The notes under the pieces: model-generated
The model's database searches: none
Told to the model about the DNA's origin: nothing
Seen by the model: only the letters and a program-made list of their open reading frames with translations
Shown here: piece by piece, positions 49,001 to 58,366 of the stretch
How positions within the stretch are numbered: position 1 is the first letter of the stretch
Layout of the letters: each line of letters starts with the position of its first letter
Program-made: the position numbers and the translations under genes
NCBI RefSeq assembly: GCF_029227915.1
Contig: NC_079889.1
Coordinates: forward strand, 8,120,001-8,184,000
Source of the DNA: Hydractinia symbiolongicarpus
Lineage: Eukaryota; Cnidaria; Hydrozoa; Anthoathecata; Hydractiniidae
Direction: 5' to 3'
Length of the DNA: 64,000 nucleotides

Positions 49001-50174
49001 ATTAACGTTACTAAAAGTAGGTAGCCAGAAACAGATATCCGTATAATCTTTTTAACAATACTTTAGAATGTTTCTGACACATCTCCTGTGTTTTCTTCGC
49101 TTTCCGATCTAATTTGGTTTATGGGCATTTCTTCTGTTTCCATTCAGCACAATAGTTGTCTTTTTAGGAGTTAGCACATTTCTTGGTATGCTAGTAACTG
49201 CGTTTTCTGCTGCCGAGGGGTTCCGTATTTTCTTCAAAATGGTGTTTGGTATTGTACTGCTCGGCTTGATACATGGTCTCATATTTCTACCAGTGCTACT
49301 GTCAAGTAAGTCTTCTTTGTAATTTATGAGTTACAATTTAAAGGCTAACTTTTCAAAACCAAATAATGAAATGCGTATTCCCTTATAATATGCGTTTAGT
49401 AGATGGGTCGATAATACTACAATGGGAATCCTCTATAGCGGCAACAATCGGAATGTAAGAAAAGCGCCCACTACAAAATAATTCTTTTACTCCCAAACCC
49501 TGCTCTGGAGTAAAGTGAAATCATCCGAAAAGTGTGCCAAGGGGCTGGTGTTGCAAGAAGAAGAAAAATTTAAGAATTCGACCGTCATTTGATTCTTTCC
49601 TGAGAACAGTGTCTGTTGTAGAGATGTGTTATAAAGGAAGACGTCTATAAGGAGTTTCTGCATGCTTAAGCGGAAATGATAATTGTGATATTTTATTACA
49701 AGTCGGGTCTGTCACCTATATAATGTGGTGGTTATTGTTTGTATGTTTGCTTGTTTGCTTGTTTGTTTGTTTGTTTTTTTTTTTTTTTTCAAATTCTATT
49801 TTACATGCGGGTCATATTGATTGAGAGGTTTATTTTAACTATTTTTTATCTTCTTGCCTCCTCCTATTTTTTTCTATTTATTTTGTATTGTAGTATTCGT
49901 GAGGCATGATTTAAGAGAAGATATGAAAATATTGATTGACCAAGCTGGCTCATCACACCACACAAGACCAAGTGTTGTTTCACCCTCCCAATCTTCTGAT
50001 CCGAACCCTGCTGAAAACACAAAAGATGAAGTAGAGATGAAACAGATAAAACGAGAAGGAGAGCATAATGAGAAGGCTGGATCTACTGAAGTACTGCCAA
50101 CAACGTCACAATCTCCATTTCTTGGCTCGCCTAATTCTGCATATGAAATTGAGTATGTTGTAAAAGAAAAATAA
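40038..50174 (+). CDS. Patched-domain protein B (PTCHD/PTR-like, SSD), six exons
   Basis: Predicted exons are 40038-40042 (tentative start), 42872-43917, 45246-45613, 47247-48174, 49168-49305 and 49894-50174. They total 2766 nt and encode 921 aa. Exons 3, 4 and 5 (368, 928 and 138 nt) are exactly as long as those of gene A, and all intron phases agree, so the two are tandem duplicates. The family acids are present in GIGMDNLF (D353, TM4) and GFSVDYTC (D747, TM10). The second extracellular loop shares YENDNDAINQAEAMKTIRTD with A without a change. The tail is shorter than that of A, lacks its PPxY site, but keeps the short motifs VEMKQIKR and GSPNSAYE. An AATAAA overlaps the stop codon region. 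Role by family: RND-type lipid or sterol transport at a membrane; the ligand is unknown. Confidence 0.87.
41930..42313. repeat. Degenerate 'ACTCGAAC' repeat element in intron 1 of gene B
   Basis: The phrases TTAACTCGAACCTTAAATAA and 'gaacattcgttatctcgac' on the left are echoed on the right by 'gtttaactcaaacatttgttaatctc' and 'aagtaaccgggatttaacggtat'. It looks like a decayed DNA-transposon MITE; exact ends are not visible. Confidence 0.4.
42733..42840. repeat. Short tandem repeat of GAAATTATATACACGC type
   Basis: About six imperfect 16-18-bp copies alternating 'gaaattatatacacgc', 'gaaaatatacgcgc' and 'gaaaatatatacgtgc'. They end about 30 bp before the acceptor of exon 2 of gene B. Confidence 0.7.
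46149..46740. repeat. ~128-bp tandem repeat in intron 3 of gene B
   Basis: Units begin with GGCCAAAATTGG or a variant at 46149, 46261, 46390, 46520 and 46648 (spacing 112, 129, 130 and 128 bp). Each contains 'aaagtatgctgaacatgatg' or a variant and ends in 'aaatgtcatttcag'. The fifth copy is the most diverged. Confidence 0.88.
48377..48811. mobile_element. 431-bp MITE with TA duplication in intron 4 of gene B
   Basis: The termini CCGTAATGCTTCGAATAAAC (48379 onward) and their exact inverse (ending 48809) are flanked by TA on each side. In all, 26 bp match perfectly. The interior repeats 'aaacgcccctc/aatagacgcccc' many times and has no ORF. TA duplication fits the Tc1/mariner superfamily. Confidence 0.75.
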
Positions 50175-52195
50175 ATAAATTAAAATGGTTTTTATTTGTA
50201 TTTAGTATTTAGAGTTTTTAATTTATCTAGAGTTTTAGACTGTGTTTACTGTCCCTAGGATGGATTTCCACGAAGAGAATTGGACAGCGAAATGTATCTG
50301 AGGTTTTGTTTGTTTTGATTTCCCTTTGAAACATTTTTTACTTTTTAGCGGTGAATTATTTTGCTGTGAACTGAGTGTTCCCATTTAACCTTTTTTCATT
50401 TTCTCTACGTGTTTTTGTATTCCGTGAAAATCAAGAAGGTAATTGCGCAGTGAATTCGCCATTCATAATTCGTCAGTCACAATTCGCCATTCACAGTTCG
50501 CCAGTCACAATTCGCCAGTCACAATTCGCCATTCACAATTCACCATTCACAATTCGCCAGTCGCAATTCGCCAGTCACAATTCGCCATTCACAATTCGCC
50601 ATTCACAATTCACCATTCACAATTCGTCATTTAAATTTCGGCTCGTAAAAATAAATTCACCGTAATAACTGGGAATTAGAAAAACATTCTGCATTTGTTC
50701 AGATTTTCTTCATTTCATAGGTCATGTTTTCGGACAGTAAAAGTATTAGAGATAGCTGAAATCTGCGTAGCGGTCATTAGATTTTTATGTATATATAGAT
50801 ATGAATGTTGTTGTTTTTATCGATGAAGATTAAGCCTACTCAAAATATAATGTCTGGTGTTTTATCGAGAAACGCCATCTAAGATTCATGCAGTTTCTTT
50901 CGTTTCAACCTCCTCCTTGTCGCCGTCGCTGAGCTGGCGTCTTATAGCCCAGACGGCGTAGGCGGGATCTATAGGTGTATTTACCTTACCCTTTGCTCTA
51001 TAAAATAGTCAGGTCCTCTTTTTTGTCCAATTTTATCGACCGTTTACGTTTCCCTCGACTACCTCTGTTGCGAGCCTAGTTGAATTTTCTGAAATGCCTC
51101 CTTGTGTGTCCTGCGTTTATCTCCTCTGCTTCGTTTAATGTCCCTTGCTCATAAACTACACATATTGTTATTAACCCAGGGCGCAGTGGTTCTTTTCACT
51201 AATAACTACCTCACCTTCAGAGATGAAATTTACCTGGCAATTATAATTTCAGTCCCGTGATTTAGTCTTCTCTCGTGGTAAAATAACTTCGCAGCGGACC
51301 ACTCCTTAACTCTGCTGAAACCACAAAACCGCTAAAAATAACCCCAACTAAACTGAATTATTATAATTGACCTATTTGTCCTAACCGGGCCTGTAATAGT
51401 ACCACTTCCCGAGCAGTAAGCGTTATGAGAAACAAAGCGTTTGATAAAAGCCTTGCTTCTTAGGTCATCTTTGCTCATACAACATCCTTGCACATACGAT
51501 ACAACAAATGTCCATCTGACAGCAGTGTTACCGAATCCCAAAGACATATAGCAAAAAGTCCGATTATCCTTTTAAATAACAGCTTTTAGGTTTCTTATTA
51601 GTCCAAATAGAATGAATACTTGAATTTTATTAGTGAAAAAGAATATTACAAGTTTAAAACATAACAAAGATTTAAACATTTGAATATGTACAGAGAAACT
51701 ACAACGATATATAAAACATTTAGTTGTAATCCAACTGAGAGAAGTTATATGAGTTGGACGTTCGGCGATTTCTGTGTTTTGGCTAAGTCGGTTTCCACTT
51801 GAATTAACAATTGTGGTGCAAATGTTGTAGAAATAGAAAAAAAATCGCGAATAATAAAAAAAATGTAGGACAAGGCTCAAATTTTTGATGTATTTTCAGA
51901 TTTTAAATTTCGGGATGGAAGAAAAATAGCCCCACGAGTTGAGTTTTCTAATTTCGCGAATACAAATTTTTGCGATTTTTTATTTCGAATGTTCCATAAA
52001 TGGACTTTTGTGGAAAGAGTCTAATCCCAAATTTCTGCTCGCGAGATTTCAAGTCCATAAAGGCATTTTTGTTATTAATTTGCATTCCAAAAAATTATAA
52101 TTCGATTCAATAACCAAAAAATTGTATTTAAAAAAATTCCGACAATATAACACGTAAACACATGGAAATACGACTTTTTTAAGTTCAATTACTTT
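50175..52195. other. Convergent intergenic region 3' of gene B
   Basis: It holds the 3' UTR of B and a 14-bp satellite (50452-50640). The rest has short open frames on the minus strand (51332-51547, 51572-51880) without recognisable features. Confidence 0.5.
50452..50640. repeat. 14-bp satellite, ATTCGCCATTCACA
   Basis: About thirteen head-to-tail copies of ATTCGCCAKTCACA with variants. Because 14 is not a multiple of 3, three frames read the same peptide pattern, which explains the overlapping open frames here. Confidence 0.92.
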
Positions 52196-52400
52196 AAGTG
52201 AAAAAACTTTCGCAGGCAGAAGCTTTCTCAGGAAACAGGAAAACTTTCGCAGGCAGAAGCTTTCTCAATAGCCAGAACCATGCGTGAAAGTTTCTGTCCC
52301 GAAATTTTGCAAAAGCATGGATTCGCGGAAGTTGATATTCGCAAAAACTCTCAATATGGTTCATTCGCGAAAGTTACTGTCTGCGAAAGCTTTTTCACTT
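52196..52400. mobile_element. 205-bp MITE with AAGTGAAAAA ends
   Basis: The termini AAGTGAAAAAACTTTCGCAG (52196 onward) and its inverse at 52377-52400 match over 24 bp with two differences. Inside, 'aaactttcgcaggcagaagc' occurs twice, 37 bp apart. No ORF is present. A clear target duplication was not seen. Confidence 0.55.
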
Positions 52401-52423
52401 AGTATTTAAGAGATGCAGAGATG

Positions 52424-52527
52424 CCAACCTCGATGCCAGGACCTGTTGTCTCTTTTTGCATATCGAACGGCGAGTATCAATAAGCACAGCGCCAATGAGA
52501 GACAACAATCCATGGGATCGAGGTTGC
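52424..52527. mobile_element. Small MITE with CCAACCTCGATSCCA ends
   Basis: It starts CCAACCTCGATGCCAGGACC and ends with the inverse-like TCCATGGGATCGAGGTTG. The core 'acctgttgtctctttttgc' matches the copy at 34841. It lies about 250 bp past the stop codon of gene C. Confidence 0.6.
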
Positions 52528-52593
52528 GGAGATGTCTTTCATAGTGTTGCTAAAGCCAGAAGAAACACAAACACAAAATGTCGAGAATGAACG

Positions 52594-52599
52594 TTTATT
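52594..52599 (-). terminator. Candidate poly(A) signal of gene C
   Basis: AATAAA on the minus strand about 175 nt after the stop codon at 52774. Confidence 0.4.
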
Positions 52600-52773
52600 T
52601 CCTTCCAGCCAATGTTAAGAACTAATTTTATTTTGAGTTTCAGTTTTTTCGAATTATTTCAAAAGAAAAAGAAAATAAAAAGACAAAAAAAGTCAATCTA
52701 TTACAAAGGGTCAAACAAAACACCAGCTTCAAATTGGTGGAATAGCTAGTTGGTTGGCTATGATTTTGTTTGT

Positions 52774-55700
52774 TTAAACAAACACTTTATCGGACGTGCT
52801 ACCGTTTCTTTTGTTGACATGTCGAACACGTTGAATCCATTTCGAATGAAATTCGTCATACTCTTTAACCAACGATTCAATTTTCGAAGATGAAGATTGG
52901 ACATGGTTAGCGTTTGTCTGCGATGTGTCCTCTACCATGTCAAAATTACTGTCATTGAAAGAAGGTTTTCCACGTAGTTTCCCGACCATGCGATACGCAG
53001 CTAAAAATTATAAACACAACGAATTTTAACTGGAATTCCAGTTTCTTAATTTTTAGGCTAAAATTAGTACTGGACTTAATGTGAGTTAATTCCTTAAACT
53101 TTAAATCGTCTAACTCAACCATGATGGCACAAAGGGTAAATCCTATTGTCACTTGTTATTTGTTGAAGTATAAAATTACAATTCTGGAGTTAGGTAGTGA
53201 TTATACAAAACCTTACACAGTTGCTTATAAACAAATTACTTAAGAAAATCGTGTATCAATAGTTTCTGGATATTTTGCGTTCCATATTATTCACATCACA
53301 AATCAATATGATACATATTATCATATCGATTTGTTTATAGACAAGTGATAAATTGGAACTTTATTGATTTTACCTGAATCTTTATTTCGAACAAATATTT
53401 CCCATGACACACCAAGCAATAAAGCACAGACCAACAGCCCTGTTTCTGTATACACGACAGCCTTAAACACCGTTTCTTCGTAAAATAATTCTTCTGCTGC
53501 AGCGACTTCTAGTCTGACCTCATCTGTCGGGTTCTAGGAACGTAATGTAAAAACAAAATTTCATAAAATAAGATTACAAATAATACAGAAAAATCAGATA
53601 GATAGTGTTTTCCTCTATGACATAACTGCTTTGACAATAAATATACGTATCGCATCGCTTCTGCAATTTATTTGTCCCCAAATCATGGGCAGTGCAACAC
53701 CCCCAATGACCCAACAAACATTTGTTTTCAGCATTTATTATTATTAATTGATACATGCTAGCCATCTCAGTGTCGAAGACAGTGTTATCAATGTGGGTCA
53801 TGTGTTCCAAATGTATACATTAGGTTGACCCAGTTTGTGTACCTAATTTCATTTACATGGCATGGGTTGACCCGCAGCTGTGGTAAAGAACCGAAATACA
53901 AACCTTGTGATTACAAAGCGAACTCCATAACCACTAGGCTAAGCACCATTGTTCCCAGGGTTGGCGACCCTAGAACTGTTGGCTTTTTTATTTACTAAGT
54001 GGGAAAATGTTGCTTCAATATATGAAAAAGTCAAAAAGCCCTGAGAAAAAGGTTGCTATTATCCACTCCATTATTATTATCACAACTGATAGCTTCAAAA
54101 AAAAATTACTTAATGTGAAAATCTTACCTTAACTGGAATAAGTTTATCAGCAATAATTTCAAATATTTTTTGAGGATAATGTCTGACATACTTGCGGAAG
54201 CACTTTTCAGTTTTGGTCGAGTTTAATCCCATTACAATCCCATACGTGACTGGGTGGCTAATCTCTCTCACTAATCTCAATTTGTTCTTTTTTAGCACGT
54301 CAGCGCTTGCTGTTAGTATAAAATTGTCAATCATTGCTGCGTGAAGAACCTTGCGTTTGTTTAATAAAACCTCTAACAGTTTGTGATGGTTTTCATATGC
54401 TAAATGATAAAAGCAAAACTTGAGTAATCTGGAGGTGGTATAGACGGCTACAGTTGAAAGGCTAGCAATTTTGGCGAGTTGTTACTTTTGCGACTCGAAA
54501 AATTAAGGGGTTTTTTTCACAGTTTAAATTTCCGCGGTTTTATGAAAGACGGTAGTTTTCTAGTTAAACATTTCGCCTACTTTGTTTACATTTTACCATT
54601 CCAAGCCTCGTTTCCATGTATAGCGAAGTATTGCGCAATCGAATACGAGAAACCCGTATTAAATTAAGAACGTGTGAAATACAAAATATTTTGTATTTTA
54701 CACGTATTGTGTTGTGTATTTTTTTATTGCTAAACGTAACTCCCTTCCAAACGTCTACTTTAATTATTTTACCACATCACTTTTCAGATATCAATAAATT
54801 GATGAACAAAAGCATAGTTTTCCATCAGAGTAGGTTCATTCGGAGCAAAATATAAAAAATAAAAATACAATCATTGTATTACATTATTTGCTTAAATTAT
54901 TTTAATTTGCAAAAAGAAATTCAATCAAAAATATGGAAGGCGTTAGGTATATTAGCAGCATTCTATTGGTTACTGCAAAAGGGTTACACTTTGGGACTAA
55001 TTGTTTAGACGTGACCCTAACAATTGATTTGGTGCTGGGCAGACTAGTATAAAAGCCAAAATGATTTTCAAATTTACAATTCGTTATGCTCTGTAATCAT
55101 TATGCCTACACCCCTCAACGATCTTTTATCAAATTTTACCACGGCAGTAATTTCTATAACGAAACTTCTAAACGTTAGCTTATTGAAAATGTGTTTTTGA
55201 TGAAGTCAAGATTCGTGTATAAAATTCATTCTTGTGCATTCTGTTTAGCAAACAAACAATAAATTGATCAGCAGAAGAAAAAATTAAATAATTTCTAACG
55301 TTTTTCTTACCAGTCATTTCAGCATTCATTCCAACTCCAACCTGATATTCAATACTTCCACGAACTGCACCAATCTGTGAAATATTTTTAAGAATGGTCA
55401 AGATTACCATGCGAATGGACAAAATATGGTAAATACTAAAATAAAGTTTTTGTTTATCCTATCGCCTTTGGGTAGAGCGACCATGAAAGCACTTTACCTT
55501 GTAGGGAGAAAAAACGAACAAGAGTGTCTAAAGGACACTAAGTTTTAAGATATAGCCTTCTTTTGATTTAAAATCTAGAATTTTGAAAAATTATGACGTT
55601 ATCACAACATCAATAACGTCATCAACTCTGTTATGCCTTATCAAGGATTACGCGCATGCGTAATTTTATAATTGCTCCTCCCAGATAAATGTAATGTTAT

Positions 55701-58366
55701 TTATATTTATGAACTGTAGAAAGAATGTCTGACCTTTGCACCAGGAACATTGAAAACAGGTGTCGCACTTGCTGATAAAGCTGCTGTGACCAAACCAGTG
55801 AAAAGTGAAATTAGAATAATCCCCATTAGAATCCACATGATACAAAATGCACGAGCGTAGAGAGATTTTGGAGAGCGATCGCCATAGCTAGAAACAAATG
55901 CATAATCTGATAGTTCTATGCTTTGTAGATACAAGACTATTATTGATGAAAATTTAATATCGTTACTAGGGCTTCTCTTTTGCTTCGTAAAAATCTCCTA
56001 AACCTATATCCACGAGATCGCACGAAATGGTGCTGTGTTAAGCATTTCCATTTGTACCAACGCAACGCACTTGGCGCAAATCTTATCATTCGACAATAAA
56101 GACATAGAAACAACCTAAACTTATAACTAATTCTTAATCGTCAGAATGTCTTTTCTTTATGTTAAGACATACAATATGTTAAGACATACAATCTGGGACC
56201 AATCTATGTGGTGTGAACATAAGAGAATGTTGAATGTATTGAACTTATCTTTATTCAATTTATGATGTAACACTGAATCTGTCTAGTAAGTTTCAAGCGA
56301 TTACTTTTATCAGTACTTACCCAACGGTTGTCATGGTAACAAAAGCCCACCAAATCCCTTCCCATGCGCCCGAGAAAAATGTCGGTGGGAATTCTTGTGC
56401 GTTTTTCTTTTTATCCTACAAAAACAAATAATATAATTAACTTTTGATCCGATGGACATCAACATAGCCCACTACTAATGTGTAACATCTAAAGACGGGA
56501 ACAATTATTTGTGGAGTTATATTTATCTTTTCCATTAACCTTTTTTTCTATTTTTTTTTATTCGGACCAAACAGGGCTATACTTCTTTGTCGGTATTTAT
56601 TACTATGCTCAGATTTAAATTGGGGAATAATAATACGAATATTTTTTTTCTAATTAGACCTCGTGTCTTGATTAGTATGTTTTTTGCTCCCCTTGAGCAT
56701 TAATGCACAAAAAACAAACAGTGGAAAATAAATCTAACAGATACTTTCCGTTCAATGATGCCATATCAAAGAAAGGTAAATTAAAAATGCTAATTATAAG
56801 AAAGTCTGGCTATTTTTCTATTTGAACAGTAGCTAAGTTTCACTACTCGCTAGAGATACACATTGCATTTCTCTAACTGGCTTGCCTGCCACATATGCTA
56901 ATTGTTGGTCAGTAGACGTCTCCAAATTGGCTGACAACACTACATATTTAAAGTGCGCCAGATTGAAAGAATCGAACCTGCAACTTTATGATTTCAAGTC
57001 AAATATTCTACCACTACACCACACTGCCTGTTTCATAATATGAATCTAACACATCTTACCAATAGCCATACTGTCAAACCAGCCAACATAGCCGACACTA
57101 TAATGAAGATTAACATCGGCCAAGTGTTAAATATTGTTTTCATGAGCACCTGGGTTCTTGTATTTAAGTCCTGGAATAATTGGTCAGGAACAAGTAAAAC
57201 TATTCTTGGTGCTGTAACAACTGGTATGAAGGGGAAGTCTTTAAATTCTTTCGAATGTTTCCCGTCAAGCCCTACAAAATAAAATATGAATGTTAGATTA
57301 TTTTTAGCTTTAAATGCATTATCGAAGAGCATTTTGCTAAAGTACTTATTGGCGGCATATCAGTAATAATTTGCGAGTTATAAGTTCAAAGCACTTCCAG
57401 CGTATCTTATAAGCCTGTTCCAAATAAAAACATTTGGAGATATTTTTCTTGTTGCATGTCAGTAAATATAAAGATAATTTCGAAACTTACCATAAACGGG
57501 AAACGATAAATCAATTTCAGTGTCAGACTCAAAATGTTCTTCAATATCCGATATGGAATCGAAAAGATGTCCAAATGTGAAATTGCTTTTAGGGCAGCAA
57601 AACCTCATTGCATCTCTTGTGATGTGCGGTATTATTCCAGACAAAATTGAATTCCCTAAGCAATAATGCCGAAAAATACGGTTAATTTGTTCTCTCCCTT
57701 ATCAGCATTTTTAAAAATGCAGGTTTGCAGATGAGAGTATTATATTTTTATTACATGCATTTGCGTCAGTCCTTACTGAAGGTATTTTTCAAATTTCGAT
57801 TAATTGAAAAGTAAAAAGATTATTTGTAAGCTATCCGGATCCGGATTAACGATAAATTCTGACACACTTACCGTCGAAGTCCATGCCTGCATTTACATAT
57901 GGAGTGTAAACTTGAAATCCTACTCCGAAATCCATTCCGCTGTCGCATTTTTCATCTATGGAATACTTCTTGAGCGGTTTTACTAACGCTTCGTAATCTG
58001 CCAGACTATCGTTGATCTAAAGTATATGCATAATGAATAAATAATGAATGGTTAAACGAATGATTAATTGAATAAGTGAATGAATGAATGAATGAATGAA
58101 TGAATGATAAACGTTGTTAAACTACACGAATATGTTGGTCGATATGTTGCAAACGTTTGTCTAAACTTGGTCATCGCTAAATCGCCAGAAAAAAATTATC
58201 ATACAATATAAAAAAATACCTTAGTGTATTTGTCTTTGAGATACTTTTGTTGAATGAGTATCGTTTGATCTGGCGGCAAAAAATTTTCATCCCAAACAAT
58301 TACAGAAGCGACAGGCTTATTACCAAGAACGATCATAGATATAGCAAGGAATAGATAGTGCGCCAT
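52774..58366 (-). CDS. Glutamate-receptor-like channel with a potassium-channel pore (GluR0-like), ten exons
   Basis: Predicted exons, in order: 58366-58220, 58016-57872, 57655-57491, 57271-57060, 56415-56321, 55887-55734, 55374-55311, 54399-54128, 53533-53374 and 53000-52774. All have GT/AG borders and sum to 1641 nt, encoding 546 aa. The protein has a signal peptide (1-20), S1 half of a ligand-binding domain (about 21-200), M1 (203-223, WPMLIFIIVSAML), a re-entrant loop ending in TTVGYGD (252-258), M3 (about 267-290), the S2 half (307-435; VRGSIEY near 310, D352 in AAMIDNF), M4 (about 444-463) and an 80-residue polar tail. Glutamate receptors contribute the layout; the pore signature is that of potassium channels. 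No amino-terminal domain is present. It is likely a ligand-gated, potassium-selective plasma-membrane channel by analogy with bacterial GluR0 and rotifer AvGluR1. The ligand is unknown. Confidence 0.85.
53831..53950 (-). repeat. tRNA-like SINE in intron 8 of gene C
   Basis: On the minus strand it begins TGGTGCTTAGCCTAGTGG (A box) and has GGTTCTTTACC (B box) about 55 bp later, followed by 'acagctgcgggtcaaccc'. Acceptor-stem pairing is poor, so it is not a working tRNA. Confidence 0.5.
55734..56415 (-). other. Pore exons 5 and 6 of gene C with split selectivity filter
   Basis: Exon 5 (56415-56321) ends ACC-GTT-GG before GTAAGT, and exon 6 (55887-55734) begins C-TAT-GGC-GAT after TTCTAG. The intron thus splits the first glycine codon of the filter (G255), giving T253-V-G-Y-G-D258 only when spliced. 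The hydrophobic WWAFVTMTT before it matches a potassium-channel pore helix. Confidence 0.88.
56955..57030 (-). repeat. tRNA-like SINE in intron 4 of gene C
   Basis: On the minus strand: TGGTGTAGTGG (A box), a seven-base loop CTTGAAA, and GGTTCGATTC (B box). The loop would give anticodon TGA, but the long variable arm of a serine tRNA is absent and the acceptor stem pairs badly. It starts 30 bp after the donor of exon 4. Confidence 0.55.
58074..58107. repeat. TGAA tetranucleotide repeat in intron 1 of gene C
   Basis: About eight copies of TGAA in a row. Confidence 0.9.

Noticed and set aside
50452-50640. CRISPR-like array
   Set aside because: The repeats are contiguous 14-bp units without unique spacers, and the window is eukaryotic.
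50375-50665. Two overlapping frames reading IHNSPFTIRQSQF-like repeats
   Set aside because: By-product of the 14-bp satellite, which reads similarly in every frame.
35998-57030. Functional tRNA genes at 35998, 53881 and 56955
   Set aside because: Boxes A and B are present but acceptor and other stems pair poorly; read as SINE heads instead.
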